Assembly: GCA_900315945.1 (NCBI GenBank) | Contig: ONAZ01000019.1 | Span: forward strand, 1-49,964 | DNA length: 49,964 nt | Direction: 5' to 3' | Source: an uncultured Lachnospiraceae bacterium | GTDB lineage: Bacteria; Bacillota; Clostridia; Lachnospirales; Lachnospiraceae | Shown: piece by piece, positions 7,351 through 15,551 of the stretch | Position numbering within the stretch: position 1 is the first letter of the stretch | How the letters are laid out: each line of letters starts with the position of its first letter | Translations under genes and position numbers: made by a program | The notes under the pieces: generated by a model | Told to the model about the DNA's origin: nothing | Database searches by the model: none | What the model saw: only the letters and a program-made list of their open reading frames with translations

Positions 7351-7420
7351 TATAAAAAACGGTTGAGTTCTATAAAATGTTAATCACCACAAAAACTATT
7401 TATAGAGAAAGGCTCAACCG
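7351..7420 (-). terminator. Long stem-loop with T run after the 193-aa gene
   Basis: Arms CGGTTGAG (7360-7367) and CTCAACCG (7413-7420) extend into TTCTATAAA/TTTATAGAA with a small bulge, enclosing a loop of roughly 30 bases. On the minus strand the stem is followed by TTTTTT. It can serve as terminator for the gene ending at 7500. The same layout also resembles an insertion-sequence end with a short start-like ATG at 7423, so a mobile-element remnant is possible. Confidence 0.5.
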
Positions 7421-7499
7421 TCATGAATATTATAACATACCTTTCATGGTCGCCTATCACATTTAAATAAGATTATATTAGACTAATCTTTTATCCTTT

Positions 7500-8081
7500 T
7501 TAAGTTATTATTTGTGATGAACCACAATACTCACAAGTAGCCGATTTACCTTGAACACCTGTTATTTGAGCACCACAATTCGTACAAAATTTTGTAAGTA
7601 CGATTTCTTGTTCGGGTTTTGCGCCAAAAGCATTTTTAAATGTATTAACTGTTCCAGCAAGTTTGCCTGCCACAAATTTTGCGACCTTTATAGCACCTTC
7701 TTCATCGAATAATGCTTCTTTTCCAGTCAATAGTTTATATGTTTCGTTAATTAGCCTTTTTACTAAATACTCTTCCAAAAAGCAAAAACGCATTGTCTTA
7801 TCTACAAAATATACTACAAACTCCTTATAATATTTTTCATTTGTAGTGATTTTTATTTGAGGGGAATCATTATATATTTTGATTTTATTAACCTTTATTT
7901 TTTCAATAGGTGGTGCTGGATACTCTCTGAATAATGATTTTTTGGGTTCTTGTGCCCATACAAAATACTTGTTGGTAAGCATTACACACCCATCAACACC
8001 TTTCTTTCCTTCTTCTTCTAGCAAACTCACATCAATAGGTTCAACAAGAACAACCTCGTCTGCAGATAGATTATATTCCAT
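7500..8081 (-). CDS. Hypothetical protein with C-terminal zinc ribbon
   Basis: 193 aa. Residues 1-110 look like a compact beta-rich domain (NKYFVWAQEP, IEKIKVNKIKIY, then YYKEFVVYF), reminiscent of PH-like modules, but I do not recognise a named family. The middle is helical. The C-terminus is a zinc ribbon with CTNC and CEYC pairs about 17 residues apart. There is no signal peptide or membrane segment, so it is probably cytoplasmic. AGGAGAAGG precedes the ATG. It is monocistronic, with its own promoter (8207-8234) and a terminator-like stem downstream. Confidence 0.7.
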   Translation of the reverse strand: MEYNLSADEVVLVEPIDVSLLEEEGKKGVDGCVMLTNKYFVWAQEPKKSLFREYPAPPIEKIKVNKIKIYNDSPQIKITTNEKYYKEFVVYFVDKTMRFCFLEEYLVKRLINETYKLLTGKEALFDEEGAIKVAKFVAGKLAGTVNTFKNAFGAKPEQEIVLTKFCTNCGAQITGVQGKSATCEYCGSSQIIT

Positions 8082-8206
8082 ATTCCTTCTCCTACTTATT
8101 TGTTGCTTTCATTTATTCTTTCTAAGCTTTATGCATACTCCAATTTTACGAAGTATATATGTTATATCACCTAAAGCTATACGCAACAACGTCGTCTATA
8201 CAGAGT

Positions 8207-8234
8207 ATTATATCACAAAATCTACGTTCAACAA
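8207..8234 (-). promoter_or_regulatory. Promoter of the 193-aa zinc-ribbon gene
   Basis: TTGTTG and TATAAT are 16 bases apart on the minus strand. The leader to the ATG at 8081 would be about 120 bases. Confidence 0.5.
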
Positions 8235-8248
8235 CATTTGACACATAC

Positions 8249-8272
8249 AAAAAAGACCTGATACATCAGGCC
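8249..8272 (-). terminator. Intrinsic terminator upstream of the 193-aa gene
   Basis: GCCTGAT and ATCAGGT arms with a 2-base loop are followed by TTTTTT on the minus strand. It isolates the 193-aa gene promoter from transcription coming from the abiE side. The 8082-8649 interval has no credible gene: it holds this terminator, the promoter above, a second terminator-like stem at 8468-8520 and a short GCGCTTAT direct repeat near 8367-8390. Confidence 0.75.
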
Positions 8273-8460
8273 TTCTTTGCATAGTCTCTTCCTACAACCC
8301 CATCCCTTTTTGCCGCTTTATAGCAGATTTGACTACTCGCTTAGAATTTATGATGTTTGCTTCTATGCGCTTATCGTTTAGGCGCTTATGTAGGCTTGTT
8401 GGTGATTTGGATGTGATTGCTGTCTCTATTGCCTTTGTTTTGCCTTAGAAATTGTACGAA

Positions 8461-8520
8461 AAAAATAAGAGATATCAACCCTGCATTACACCGCTTCGCG
8501 GCAAGGGGGTTGACATCTCT
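8461..8520 (-). terminator. Long two-tier terminator after abiEii
   Basis: Outer arms of 14 bases (8468-8481 and 8507-8520, one mismatch) enclose an inner CCGC-GAA-GCGG hairpin. On the minus strand the stem is followed by TTATTTTTTT. It lies about 130 bases past the abiEii stop and probably ends the abiE transcript. Confidence 0.65.
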
Positions 8521-8649
8521 ATATTTCTTTTCGTGTTTAGTAGTCAGGGCAAAACAATAGATAGGCATAATGACTCACTCATTTATGATGTGCATAATAT
8601 CGTTCATGGATTATACTATTTATTCTTTCAACCCGCGTTCTTAATTCAG

Positions 8650-9489
8650 CTACATAATCCTTTCTAGTAGTCCTCTTGCTACTTGTATAGTTTCTTTATA
8701 CCTTATATCTTCTGCATAGGAGTATTTGCGTTGATACGATTCCCAAAGAATATTTAACTTAGCATCATTCTCAATTGTATCAACTATGTCTCTCCAACTA
8801 TCTTTAAGGCTTATCGTATTTCTTTTTATACAGGTTGCTTCCAAAGCTTCTTTTAACACTACATAATCTATTTCACTTCTATAACGAAGGAACAATACGT
8901 ATATGTCATAAAAATCTCTCATTCTCGTATTTAATACACCACGAGAAAGAATCGTTTGAAGTTTCTCAGCTAAGATTGTTTCAAGATTATATGACCAGAG
9001 TTTAATAGACCTATCTTCAAGCATCAAATCATATTCATATTCTACAGCTTTTGGGGTTATCACATCATCAGTAGATATATCTATTTTGATAATTATAACC
9101 ATACTCTCTAGCATAGCATTGATATTAATCCGAATACCGGGATATTCCATTTCATCCATGATACTTGAAACTTCCTTTATTTCGAACAAGACATCATCAT
9201 CCATATCTATTTCACATATTTCTTTTATTATAGGTACTATGCCTTCTTCTGATAAGTTAAGATTTCGTATTGTTGTATCTACATCCATAGTTGAACGCAT
9301 AGACACACCAACCATTGATGTGACAAGAATACCACCTTTTATAATAAAGCTATCCGCATATTTCGAATGCGACACCCTTTCTAAAAAACGTTCCATCATA
9401 TAAATACGCATTAAAATACGTGCATCTGCATTATTCTCTTTAGCAACATTCCTTATACGGCCTTTTAGTTGTTCTTTAGATAATGCCAT
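8650..9489 (-). CDS. abiEii: AbiEii-family toxin (nucleotidyltransferase)
   Basis: 279 aa. Type IV toxin of the AbiE phage-defence system, with a minimal-nucleotidyltransferase fold that acts on RNA or nucleotides to halt growth. Visible landmarks are FIIKGG, the catalytic-type DVDTTI (after GVSMRST), KIDIS in mid-protein, and LAEKLQTILSRG followed by RMRDFYDIYVL, the conserved C-terminal block of this family. Its ATG overlaps the abiEi stop as TAATG, so translation is coupled to the antitoxin. The length is normal for the family and no break is seen; it is probably functional. Confidence 0.9.
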   Translation of the reverse strand: MALSKEQLKGRIRNVAKENNADARILMRIYMMERFLERVSHSKYADSFIIKGGILVTSMVGVSMRSTMDVDTTIRNLNLSEEGIVPIIKEICEIDMDDDVLFEIKEVSSIMDEMEYPGIRININAMLESMVIIIKIDISTDDVITPKAVEYEYDLMLEDRSIKLWSYNLETILAEKLQTILSRGVLNTRMRDFYDIYVLFLRYRSEIDYVVLKEALEATCIKRNTISLKDSWRDIVDTIENDAKLNILWESYQRKYSYAEDIRYKETIQVARGLLERIM

Positions 9490-10070
9490 TATAATAATAC
9501 CTCCATATACTCTCTCACTCTCTTATCAATATGAAATAGCTTTGCGTATTCCAAAAGAAGATTTAAGTCTTTATCCTTTTTCTTTAGGTAACTTTTTAGT
9601 GCAGTCTGAAAGTCTTGAATCTCAAAACTACTTCGGCTTCTAACCAAATCGCAAATTGTTCTTTCTAGATTGTACATAGGTATCTTATGACCAAATGAAG
9701 ATACCACTTCAGTTTTCCCAACATCAAGCAGTTCTTTTTTTACTGTATATACCTTTATTCCATCTTTAATAAGTCTTGCTGTCCCATAACCTGTATAAAT
9801 TGTAATTGTATGCTTAAATGGTTCTCTATCTACTAATCCATAATAATACAATGCTTCATCATGAGAAATGACAGCTTTAGGGCACCTTAATGATATTATA
9901 TAGTTTTCATCTTCCCATGCATCAGGTGCAACATACATTCCACGAGCAACACGCTCATATTTTTTCTCTTCAATATAACTATATAGTTCATACTTTTTAA
10001 CACCAGCATTAATTGCAACCTTTGTTAATAATAGTCCTGATTCATCTAACAATTCTTCAATTCTATTCAT
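9489..10070 (-). CDS. abiEi: AbiEi-family antitoxin/transcriptional repressor
   Basis: 193 aa from the ATG at 10070 (GTAGGTGTG upstream); an in-frame upstream start lies inside the promoter. The N-terminal winged helix (LLLTKVAINAGVKKYELYSY) precedes the antitoxin domain with RGMYVAPDAW, AVISHDEALYYYGL and ERTICDLVRS, all typical of AbiEi. The protein represses its own operon and counteracts AbiEii without forming a stable complex in studied cases. A perfect 10-bp inverted repeat over the promoter fits this. Copy B of the 196-bp repeat begins about 75 bases upstream. Confidence 0.9.
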   Translation of the reverse strand: MNRIEELLDESGLLLTKVAINAGVKKYELYSYIEEKKYERVARGMYVAPDAWEDENYIISLRCPKAVISHDEALYYYGLVDREPFKHTITIYTGYGTARLIKDGIKVYTVKKELLDVGKTEVVSSFGHKIPMYNLERTICDLVRSRSSFEIQDFQTALKSYLKKKDKDLNLLLEYAKLFHIDKRVREYMEVLL

Positions 10071-10086
10071 AAACACACCTACTTTC

Positions 10087-10125
10087 GTGCTAATATTGTA
10101 ACTCATATTAGCACAAAAGTAAATA
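10087..10125 (-). promoter_or_regulatory. abiE promoter and palindromic operator
   Basis: Arms GTGCTAATAT (10087-10096) and ATATTAGCAC (10105-10114) are perfect with an 8-base centre. A TACAAT -10 lies in the centre and right part, with TTACTT 16 bases upstream. AbiEi proteins are known to bind paired inverted repeats in their own promoters, so this is the likely autoregulation site. Confidence 0.7.
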
Positions 10126-10145
10126 ATAAGTGTACGATTTACCAT

Positions 10146-10341
10146 TTATAATATCAAGGCTCTGTCCGAGAATAATAATAACTACAATTTTGACACCAAT
10201 CGTGACACCAATTCTACACCAATTTGCCGTTAAATTACGTGAAAATATGTGATGATATATCAGATTGAAATCTTAAGAATTCCGTGAAATAAAGGGATTT
10301 GTGAAGGTTTGTTAAGATACGTGAAATAGGAAATCAATTTC
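10146..10341. repeat. 196-bp direct repeat, copy B
   Basis: Same orientation as 541-736 and 96.4 percent identical over its full length without gaps. It carries the same three GACACCAAT repeats and three TTAA...CGTGAAA motifs. Together the copies delimit 9.6 kb of accessory genes. Confidence 0.85.
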
Positions 10342-10470
10342 AATTCCTAATTTCATAATGTTCCTACTTTCTTTTATTTATGCAGGTTTTACAATTTCAA
10401 CGTACCAAAAAGTACCCACCCTGCACCTGTAAATCATACCATATATAGTAGACCATTTCAATTAAACGCA

Positions 10471-10497
10471 AAAGAAAGGCGCATTACTCCATGCGCC
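10471..10497 (-). terminator. Terminator after the nitroreductase remnant
   Basis: GGCGCAT and ATGCGCC arms with a 6-base loop are followed on the minus strand by TTTCTTTT. Confidence 0.65.
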
Positions 10498-10508
10498 CTA
10501 ATACTCAA

Positions 10509-10698
10509 TTACATATAATGAATCCGAGACTCATCAAACCTATCCTGTTGACTTCGTTCTTTGTCCGGTGCAATGCCTAGCAAAACTCCTCCAAGTCCAA
10601 TGCTATCGGTTTCCAGCCACATATTTTTGAACTTTTGACAATCTATCTATCTTGTCTTCAAATTTTCTTATACTTGTTCTGTGAAATATACTATCCAT
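10509..10698 (-). pseudogene. Nitroreductase remnant with internal deletion
   Basis: The start reads MDSIFHRTSIRKFEDK, the flavin-binding N-terminus typical of nitroreductases. The frame soon stops (VAGNR). In another frame the family C-terminus appears: SIGLGGVLLGIAPDKER and QDRFDESRIHYM, then a stop. About 190 bases remain of an expected 500-600, so the middle has been lost. It is not functional. The rest of 10342-10735 holds only the terminator. Confidence 0.7.
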
Positions 10699-10735
10699 TG
10701 CCACTACTCCTTATATATTCTACATTATTGTTTTA

Positions 10736-11191
10736 TTATCTCTTTACAATCTTCCCGAAAGAAGCTTTCGGACATATGCTTACAACAAAATTCAGAATTG
10801 TATCGAAATCCTCAGGCGTTGTCTCAAGACAACCGGTTCCCCAGAATTCTTTTAGATATATCTTGCATTCTTCCTTTCTGGGTTCTATTGTCTTAATACT
10901 CTTAGGAGTAAGCCCCCATTTTCGTTCAAGTCCTTCGTTATTACATGTACCCCTATCAACTGCAGATGCTTGGTCAATAACAGTCTGGTCATTCGAAAAT
11001 AACGACATCGCGTTAATCCCCTCTTCCACAAATCTTGGCATATTGGGATAATTTGATTGGTCAATCTTAAAAAGAGCACTATAATACTCTATTGTATTTT
11101 GATTGACATAATACCTGTTACGATGCCTGTACTCCTCATCATCATAATTCATTGTCCACGTTAACGTACCATCCGATAATTGTTCTAACAT
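10736..11191 (-). CDS. Hypothetical protein, 151 aa
   Basis: Not recognised. Soluble and mixed alpha/beta in appearance, with TWTMNYDDEEYRHRNRYY near the N-terminus and DFDTILNFVVSICPKA at the C-terminus; no signal peptide or membrane segment. The C-terminal block resembles the tail fragment encoded immediately upstream (11213-11336, DFDFVENFIRSYCANAKA), so this looks like one survivor of a small tandem family. The ATG lacks a strong Shine-Dalgarno sequence. The gene lies in a patch of broken genes and may itself be decaying. Confidence 0.5.
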   Translation of the reverse strand: MLEQLSDGTLTWTMNYDDEEYRHRNRYYVNQNTIEYYSALFKIDQSNYPNMPRFVEEGINAMSLFSNDQTVIDQASAVDRGTCNNEGLERKWGLTPKSIKTIEPRKEECKIYLKEFWGTGCLETTPEDFDTILNFVVSICPKASFGKIVKR

Positions 11192-11212
11192 TTATTCCAC
11201 CCTATACAGCTT

Positions 11213-11336
11213 TCAATCCTTTTTTCCCTTAGTCTTACCTCCAGCCATAACCATCTTTGCTTTTGCATTGGCACAATAACTTCTTATGAAATTCTCTACA
11301 AAATCAAAGTCTTCGCTTTTGGCATAGATAGGGTTT
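11213..11336 (-). pseudogene. C-terminal fragment paralogous to the 151-aa gene
   Basis: An open frame of about 40 codons without a start reads NPIYAKSEDFDFVENFIRSY and ends MAGGKTKGKKD. Its DFDFVENFIRSYCANAKAK block parallels DFDTILNFVVSICPKASFG of the next gene. It begins immediately after the stop of the zinc-ribbon gene at 11337, so its 5' part was probably lost by deletion. Confidence 0.4.
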
Positions 11337-12437
11337 TTACTTAGGCACATCGCTTATTTTCATAATGTAGTAATCTGTCGGTTGATAATTCTTGTAGGCA
11401 GTCTCATAGAATTTCTTGGTTGGTCTGTCTGCGTCGTTAGCCTCTTTATTGCTGACATACGCGTTATAAAGTGATTGATCCACACCTATTTTATTAAGTG
11501 CTATCATAGGACCATAATAATCAATCGGAACAGTTATCGTATATTGTCCTGTCTGTCTATACGTAGTCGTAAATACAAGCGTGCCATCCTGAAGCGTTTC
11601 TTTCTGTGAAGGATCCCAGCCTCCGGAAATCATGTTCTTACTTACAGCCACATTATATGTCGTACCATTCCAGAGAACCGTATTATTTTTCGAAGTAGTG
11701 CTTGCGTCACCTACACCATGCTCCTCACTATCGTACTCGTCACCTGTATTACCATCGAACACATTCGGTGTGTAATAAATAGCATTAAGCTTAAGTCTCA
11801 TGGAGCCTCCGAGAATTGCGACGTCTTCCGTCACTTCCGCCGGAATGGTCATATCGTACTTGAATGATATAGTTTTAGTCTTAGAATCACTGCTTGTCGT
11901 CTCAGTATAGTTATATAGCTTAAATGTTGCATCCTTCTGATCAATCATTAAGCCTTCGTTAATTATCTGTCTGCCTTCATCATCCAGCGCATAAGTATAT
12001 GCTTTATTATTGTAAGTCTGATTGGCAGGCGATACAGTCAGATTATTAGCCTGTATAAATGACGTCTGGTTCTCGGAGGATATGGTAGTATTAGTCTTCG
12101 CATCATCATTTTTAACAAAACCTCTCACCAAAAAGAACACAAGAACTCCTGTAATGGCAAGAAATATTACCGCGCCTATAATTATGAGCGCAATAATCCA
12201 ACCCTTAGACTTCTTCGGTGGCATATTCCCCTGCGGATTATAGGGTCCTTGATTACCGTAATATCCTTGATTACCATATGCTCCTTGATTAGCGTTAGGT
12301 TGCTGATTACCATACGGTGCTTGATTAGCGTTAGGCTGCTGATTGCCATATGACTGTTGGTTCTCAAATCTGAAACCGCACTCGCTGCAGAATGAGACTC
12401 CATTCTGTGATTCTTTTCCGCAATTTGGACATCTCAT
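11337..12437 (-). CDS. Zinc-ribbon membrane protein with Asn/Gln-rich linker
   Basis: 366 aa. An N-terminal zinc ribbon (CPNC at 3-6, CSEC near 17-20) is followed by a low-complexity linker with repeats of YGNQQPNANQ type. A KKSK basic cue then precedes one transmembrane segment (WIIALIIIGAVIFLAITGVL), and about 250 residues lie on the far side of the membrane. The extracellular part is beta-rich and not recognised. The topology predicts a cytoplasmic zinc ribbon. AGGAGG precedes the ATG. It is the last gene of a probable three-gene unit (13925 to 11337) with the lipoprotein and the polytopic zinc-ribbon protein, and shares its N-terminal architecture with the 323-aa protein at 15552-16523. 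Confidence 0.7.
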   Translation of the reverse strand: MRCPNCGKESQNGVSFCSECGFRFENQQSYGNQQPNANQAPYGNQQPNANQGAYGNQGYYGNQGPYNPQGNMPPKKSKGWIIALIIIGAVIFLAITGVLVFFLVRGFVKNDDAKTNTTISSENQTSFIQANNLTVSPANQTYNNKAYTYALDDEGRQIINEGLMIDQKDATFKLYNYTETTSSDSKTKTISFKYDMTIPAEVTEDVAILGGSMRLKLNAIYYTPNVFDGNTGDEYDSEEHGVGDASTTSKNNTVLWNGTTYNVAVSKNMISGGWDPSQKETLQDGTLVFTTTYRQTGQYTITVPIDYYGPMIALNKIGVDQSLYNAYVSNKEANDADRPTKKFYETAYKNYQPTDYYIMKISDVPK

Positions 12438-12472
12438 ACCAAATCATCCTCCTCTCACACTATCTTACTTTA

Positions 12473-13327
12473 TTATTGCTTAGACATTATAATAGTTCCC
12501 GACGAGCCATCGTACGAGTCTGTTCCATCTATCGTCAGTATAGTGCCTTCCAACGTTCCTGAAAGTGTCATTGTTCCGTTTGGATAATTAATTACCAATG
12601 ACACATTACCATTAGAAAGTTCCCAAATACCGGAAAAGTCTTCCTGTCCATGCATTATTATAGTTCCGTCCTCTTTAAATTCGAATAATCCGTAGACATC
12701 ATCTCCCGAATATGTTTCTCCACCCGTTGAGTAGCTTATTACGTTCCACGTACCGATAAGCAGAGCTCTGTCGGCACTGTCTTTATTCTGTGTCGTGTTA
12801 TTTGTAGTATTAGTGTTATTTGTAGTATTAGTGGTATTTTGATTAGCAGTAGGGTCGGTATTCTTACCGGCGGTTGGTTTATCGGATTTCTTATCGTTTG
12901 ATACAGTGCTGCTTGTCTTATCGAAGCCCATTTCAACCGGCTTACCGTCAATCTCCCAATCAAGCTTCATTGAATCGCCGTTAACTATGGCCGTATGTTC
13001 CTCCTTCTTCGACGAATCGGTCTTGTCGGGCACATATATTATTATGGCATCTGCCTTCTTCTTCCAATCATAGACTTCTGACTTACCATTATATGTATAC
13101 TTCGTTGTGCCATCATCATAGAATTCAAATGACATCGAAATACCGAGTTCTTTCGCAGTAGTTTGCTTGCCATCAATAGTTACATTAGACAAGTCCCACA
13201 TACCTACCATAATGGCGGCATCTTCTTTGCTTACCTTCTTACCGAATAACGAGCATCCACATCCCGTTATCAAGAGGGATAGCATCATTATCATTGTTAC
13301 TGCAACAATCGTTTTACTTCTTTTCAT
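12473..13327 (-). CDS. Lipoprotein with two lipocalin-like domains
   Basis: 284 aa. Signal peptide with lipobox LITGC; the mature Cys is near residue 23. Two beta-rich domains follow, each with the G(T/M)W and DGT...Y pattern seen in DUF5640 or lipocalin-like stress proteins (first about 35-135, second about 185-284). They are separated by an Asn/Thr-rich linker containing TNTTNNTNTTNN. The first domain (WDLSNVTIDGKQ, YTYNGKSEVYDWKK) is closely matched in the 323-aa protein at 15552. It is predicted to be anchored outside the membrane and expressed with its neighbours. The ligand is unknown. Confidence 0.7.
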   Translation of the reverse strand: MKRSKTIVAVTMIMMLSLLITGCGCSLFGKKVSKEDAAIMVGMWDLSNVTIDGKQTTAKELGISMSFEFYDDGTTKYTYNGKSEVYDWKKKADAIIIYVPDKTDSSKKEEHTAIVNGDSMKLDWEIDGKPVEMGFDKTSSTVSNDKKSDKPTAGKNTDPTANQNTTNTTNNTNTTNNTTQNKDSADRALLIGTWNVISYSTGGETYSGDDVYGLFEFKEDGTIIMHGQEDFSGIWELSNGNVSLVINYPNGTMTLSGTLEGTILTIDGTDSYDGSSGTIIMSKQ

Positions 13328-13382
13328 AGGTTCTCCCCTTTCGCAGGTCTCACACTTTTGAATCCCAAATCCGATAATATAC

Positions 13383-13925
13383 TTATAATAACCCGGCGGT
13401 CATTTTTTTAATCGGATCGTTAATCATCGTACTTGTAAGTATTACCGGAACTATTGCCGGCCAAAAGAATAATATACTTAATACTATACCACCCGCAATG
13501 TTATAACCGCGAAACTTACTTATGATAACACCGGTGTCACCATCCACACATTTTGCATACTTTCTGTATTCGGCGAACTTGATAAAGAATGCAATAAGTA
13601 CACCTGCAAAATCTATGAATGCCGCAACAGAAAAAATAGTATTAGACGGACCATAATAATATGCATCTGAAATACATACAATTGAGAATATTAAGAACAT
13701 TAGCGCGCACAGGCTGCAAAAAATTGCATATCCGAGATATGTGTAACTTACTACATTGCACCCGCTTTTTAAAACCTTTTGTTCCTCGGGAGTAAAAATA
13801 ATCCTCCTCGCCGGCATAGGATTTACCGGCTGTGTATTATTCTGCTGCATACCAATATTTCTTCCACAGCCGGGACATATTCTTGCCCCATTTTCCAATT
13901 TCATTCCGCAGTTTTCGCAAAACAT
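13383..13925 (-). CDS. Zinc-ribbon polytopic membrane protein
   Basis: 180 aa from the ATG at 13925 (AAGGAG seven bases upstream); the longer frame has no such site. A zinc ribbon (CENC, CPGC) starts at residue 3, followed by a Gln/Asn/Pro linker and hydrophobic segments near 65-90, 100-120 and 145-170. First gene of the unit continuing with the lipoprotein and the 366-aa protein. Its promoter (TTGATT-N18-TAAAAT) lies just below the 33-bp palindrome shared with the 323-aa gene, and the regulator gene at 14128 is divergent. Function is unknown; an envelope sensing or anchoring role is only a guess. Confidence 0.65.
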   Translation of the reverse strand: MFCENCGMKLENGARICPGCGRNIGMQQNNTQPVNPMPARRIIFTPEEQKVLKSGCNVVSYTYLGYAIFCSLCALMFLIFSIVCISDAYYYGPSNTIFSVAAFIDFAGVLIAFFIKFAEYRKYAKCVDGDTGVIISKFRGYNIAGGIVLSILFFWPAIVPVILTSTMINDPIKKMTAGLL

Positions 13926-13974
13926 ATAATAACTCCTTTGCTTCTTACAAAACCCCACTACAATATATAATAAA

Positions 13975-14042
13975 ATTTTATCACATCCTCTTATCGGAAA
14001 TCAATACGTTGACAAAAATCTCAATTATGAGTTTTTATGTCA
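13975..14042 (-). promoter_or_regulatory. 33-bp palindrome and promoter, copy 1
   Basis: The palindrome at 14010-14042 runs from TGACA to TGTCA around a CTCAATTATGAG centre. Four bases below it on the minus strand is TTGATT, then 18 bases, then TAAAAT (13975-13980). The site lies between the divergent HTH regulator and the zinc-ribbon operon. Its place just upstream of a -35 fits an activator, but it could also repress the divergent regulator gene. Confidence 0.65.
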
Positions 14043-14127
14043 CACAAGTAAATATCCTTTTCGTAAAATAGACAATTCTCATCCGAAATGATACACTAAC
14101 AGTATTAAAGATCGGAGGCGTATAGTC

Positions 14128-15519
14128 ATGTTAAATGATAGAATTAACGAACTGATAAAAGAAATTGATGCTACCAAACTAGCTATCTCTGAATATGCCG
14201 ATATTGACAGGACATCCATAAGTCACATTTCTTCCGGCAAGCGAATCCCCAACAAGCACAGTGCATCTGTCGTAAAACTAATTGACGGCATTTACCGTTA
14301 TGCAAAAGACAACGATAAACTTAATACGATAAGCGAGATTACAGGCGTTGATATAGCTCTTTCATCCGATGACTTTAAAACGGGGATAACCGATTGGCTG
14401 TATGAAGATATGCCTACAAAATATGTAATTGATAAACACGGGGATACCGTGACATATATTTATAAGATAAATGTTCTTCTTGACAGATTTAACATTTCCA
14501 ATGCAGAGATAACAGAGAAGCTTAATTGTGACCCTGCAGTCATCAGCCGATACAGGAACGGTGGCAGGGATGTTAATCCCGCGTCGAACTTCTCTCTCAA
14601 ACTGGCAAATGAACTATGGGATAGAGTTGAGTCCGCCGAAGATTATTCATTTATCAGCAAATCAAGCGGAATAAAAAAAGACAACCTTAACAGAGATTCG
14701 TTCCAAGAATGGTTTACCGATTACAACGCGCCCATCGTTATTCCAAGAGATAGTAACACAAAAAGCCTTCTTGAGACATTTACTGTCACTGCGACCACTA
14801 AGCAAAAAAAGCTCAGAAGGTCGAAGGATTTTATTCTTCCGACAAAACAAGAAGATGCCCCCATGTCTTATATTGGAAATGAAGGTCTGAGACAGGCCGT
14901 TGAGCAATTCTTCGCTACAGCGCTGGAGAAAAAGCCGCGCTATCTCTGTCTCTACTCAGACAGCTCTATGGAATGGATGACGGAAGACCCGCAGTTTTTC
15001 ACAAAGTGGCAGAATTCAATGCTGCTTCTTATTCAAAAGGGTGTGAAAATTATTATTATTCACAATCTCAAAAGATCTACTCCGGAGCTGACTAATGCAA
15101 TTATAGCCTGGCTTCCCCTATATCAAACGGGAAAGGTGGAGCCGTACTACTTTGAACACGCACGGCTTAGCAACATTTTCTCACACTCACTATTTATTAA
15201 TCCAAAGGGTCATGCTATTACCGGCTTACAAATCAAGGGTACTGAGGAAAACAGTATATATCACTACCTCACCGATACAAACGAAATCTCTATGCTATGT
15301 GATAGTTATGACAAGATGAAGGAAAATGCAGTACCCCTTGTGGAGCATCCGGATAGCATACCTGAAGACAACGACAGTAAGACATACGAATATAACGGCA
15401 TCAATATCGTTATTACAAAAGACGCCGTATATCTTACGCATAATGAGACGGGCGTAAATATCGGGCTTAAGCACCATTTGCTTGTTAAATCCTTTAATGA
15501 GTTCTGTGAAGAACTATAG
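14128..15519 (+). CDS. Double-HTH transcriptional regulator
   Basis: 463 aa and one of few plus-strand genes here. Two XRE-like helix-turn-helix regions: residues about 5-60 (ISEYADIDRTSISHISSGKR) and about 110-165 (ITEKLNCDPAVISRYRNGGR). The C-terminal half carries YIGNEGLRQAVEQFF, YSDSSMEWMTEDPQFFTKW and IAWLPLYQTGKVEPYYFEHA, a pattern common in long Lachnospiraceae HTH proteins with no named function, probably a ligand-sensing module. GGAGGC precedes the ATG. It diverges from one zinc-ribbon operon and converges on another gene of the same family, and both targets carry the same 33-bp palindrome. It is the best candidate to bind it. Confidence 0.75.
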   Translation: MLNDRINELIKEIDATKLAISEYADIDRTSISHISSGKRIPNKHSASVVKLIDGIYRYAKDNDKLNTISEITGVDIALSSDDFKTGITDWLYEDMPTKYVIDKHGDTVTYIYKINVLLDRFNISNAEITEKLNCDPAVISRYRNGGRDVNPASNFSLKLANELWDRVESAEDYSFISKSSGIKKDNLNRDSFQEWFTDYNAPIVIPRDSNTKSLLETFTVTATTKQKKLRRSKDFILPTKQEDAPMSYIGNEGLRQAVEQFFATALEKKPRYLCLYSDSSMEWMTEDPQFFTKWQNSMLLLIQKGVKIIIIHNLKRSTPELTNAIIAWLPLYQTGKVEPYYFEHARLSNIFSHSLFINPKGHAITGLQIKGTEENSIYHYLTDTNEISMLCDSYDKMKENAVPLVEHPDSIPEDNDSKTYEYNGINIVITKDAVYLTHNETGVNIGLKHHLLVKSFNEFCEEL

Positions 15520-15551
15520 TATGGTTCGTATGTCATTATTTCTGCAAATAA

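Noticed and set aside
7360-7420. Firm call of an insertion sequence
   Set aside because: Only one end-like structure and no transposase frame; listed as a terminator-like stem instead.
8386-8568. 60-aa minus-strand frame downstream of abiEii
   Set aside because: It is created by the long terminator-like stem at 8468-8520 and has no start signals.
12240-12370. Tandem DNA repeats inside the 366-aa gene suggesting a variable-number repeat locus
   Set aside because: They encode the Asn/Gln-rich linker in frame with drifted copies; ordinary low-complexity coding, no sign of slippage damage.
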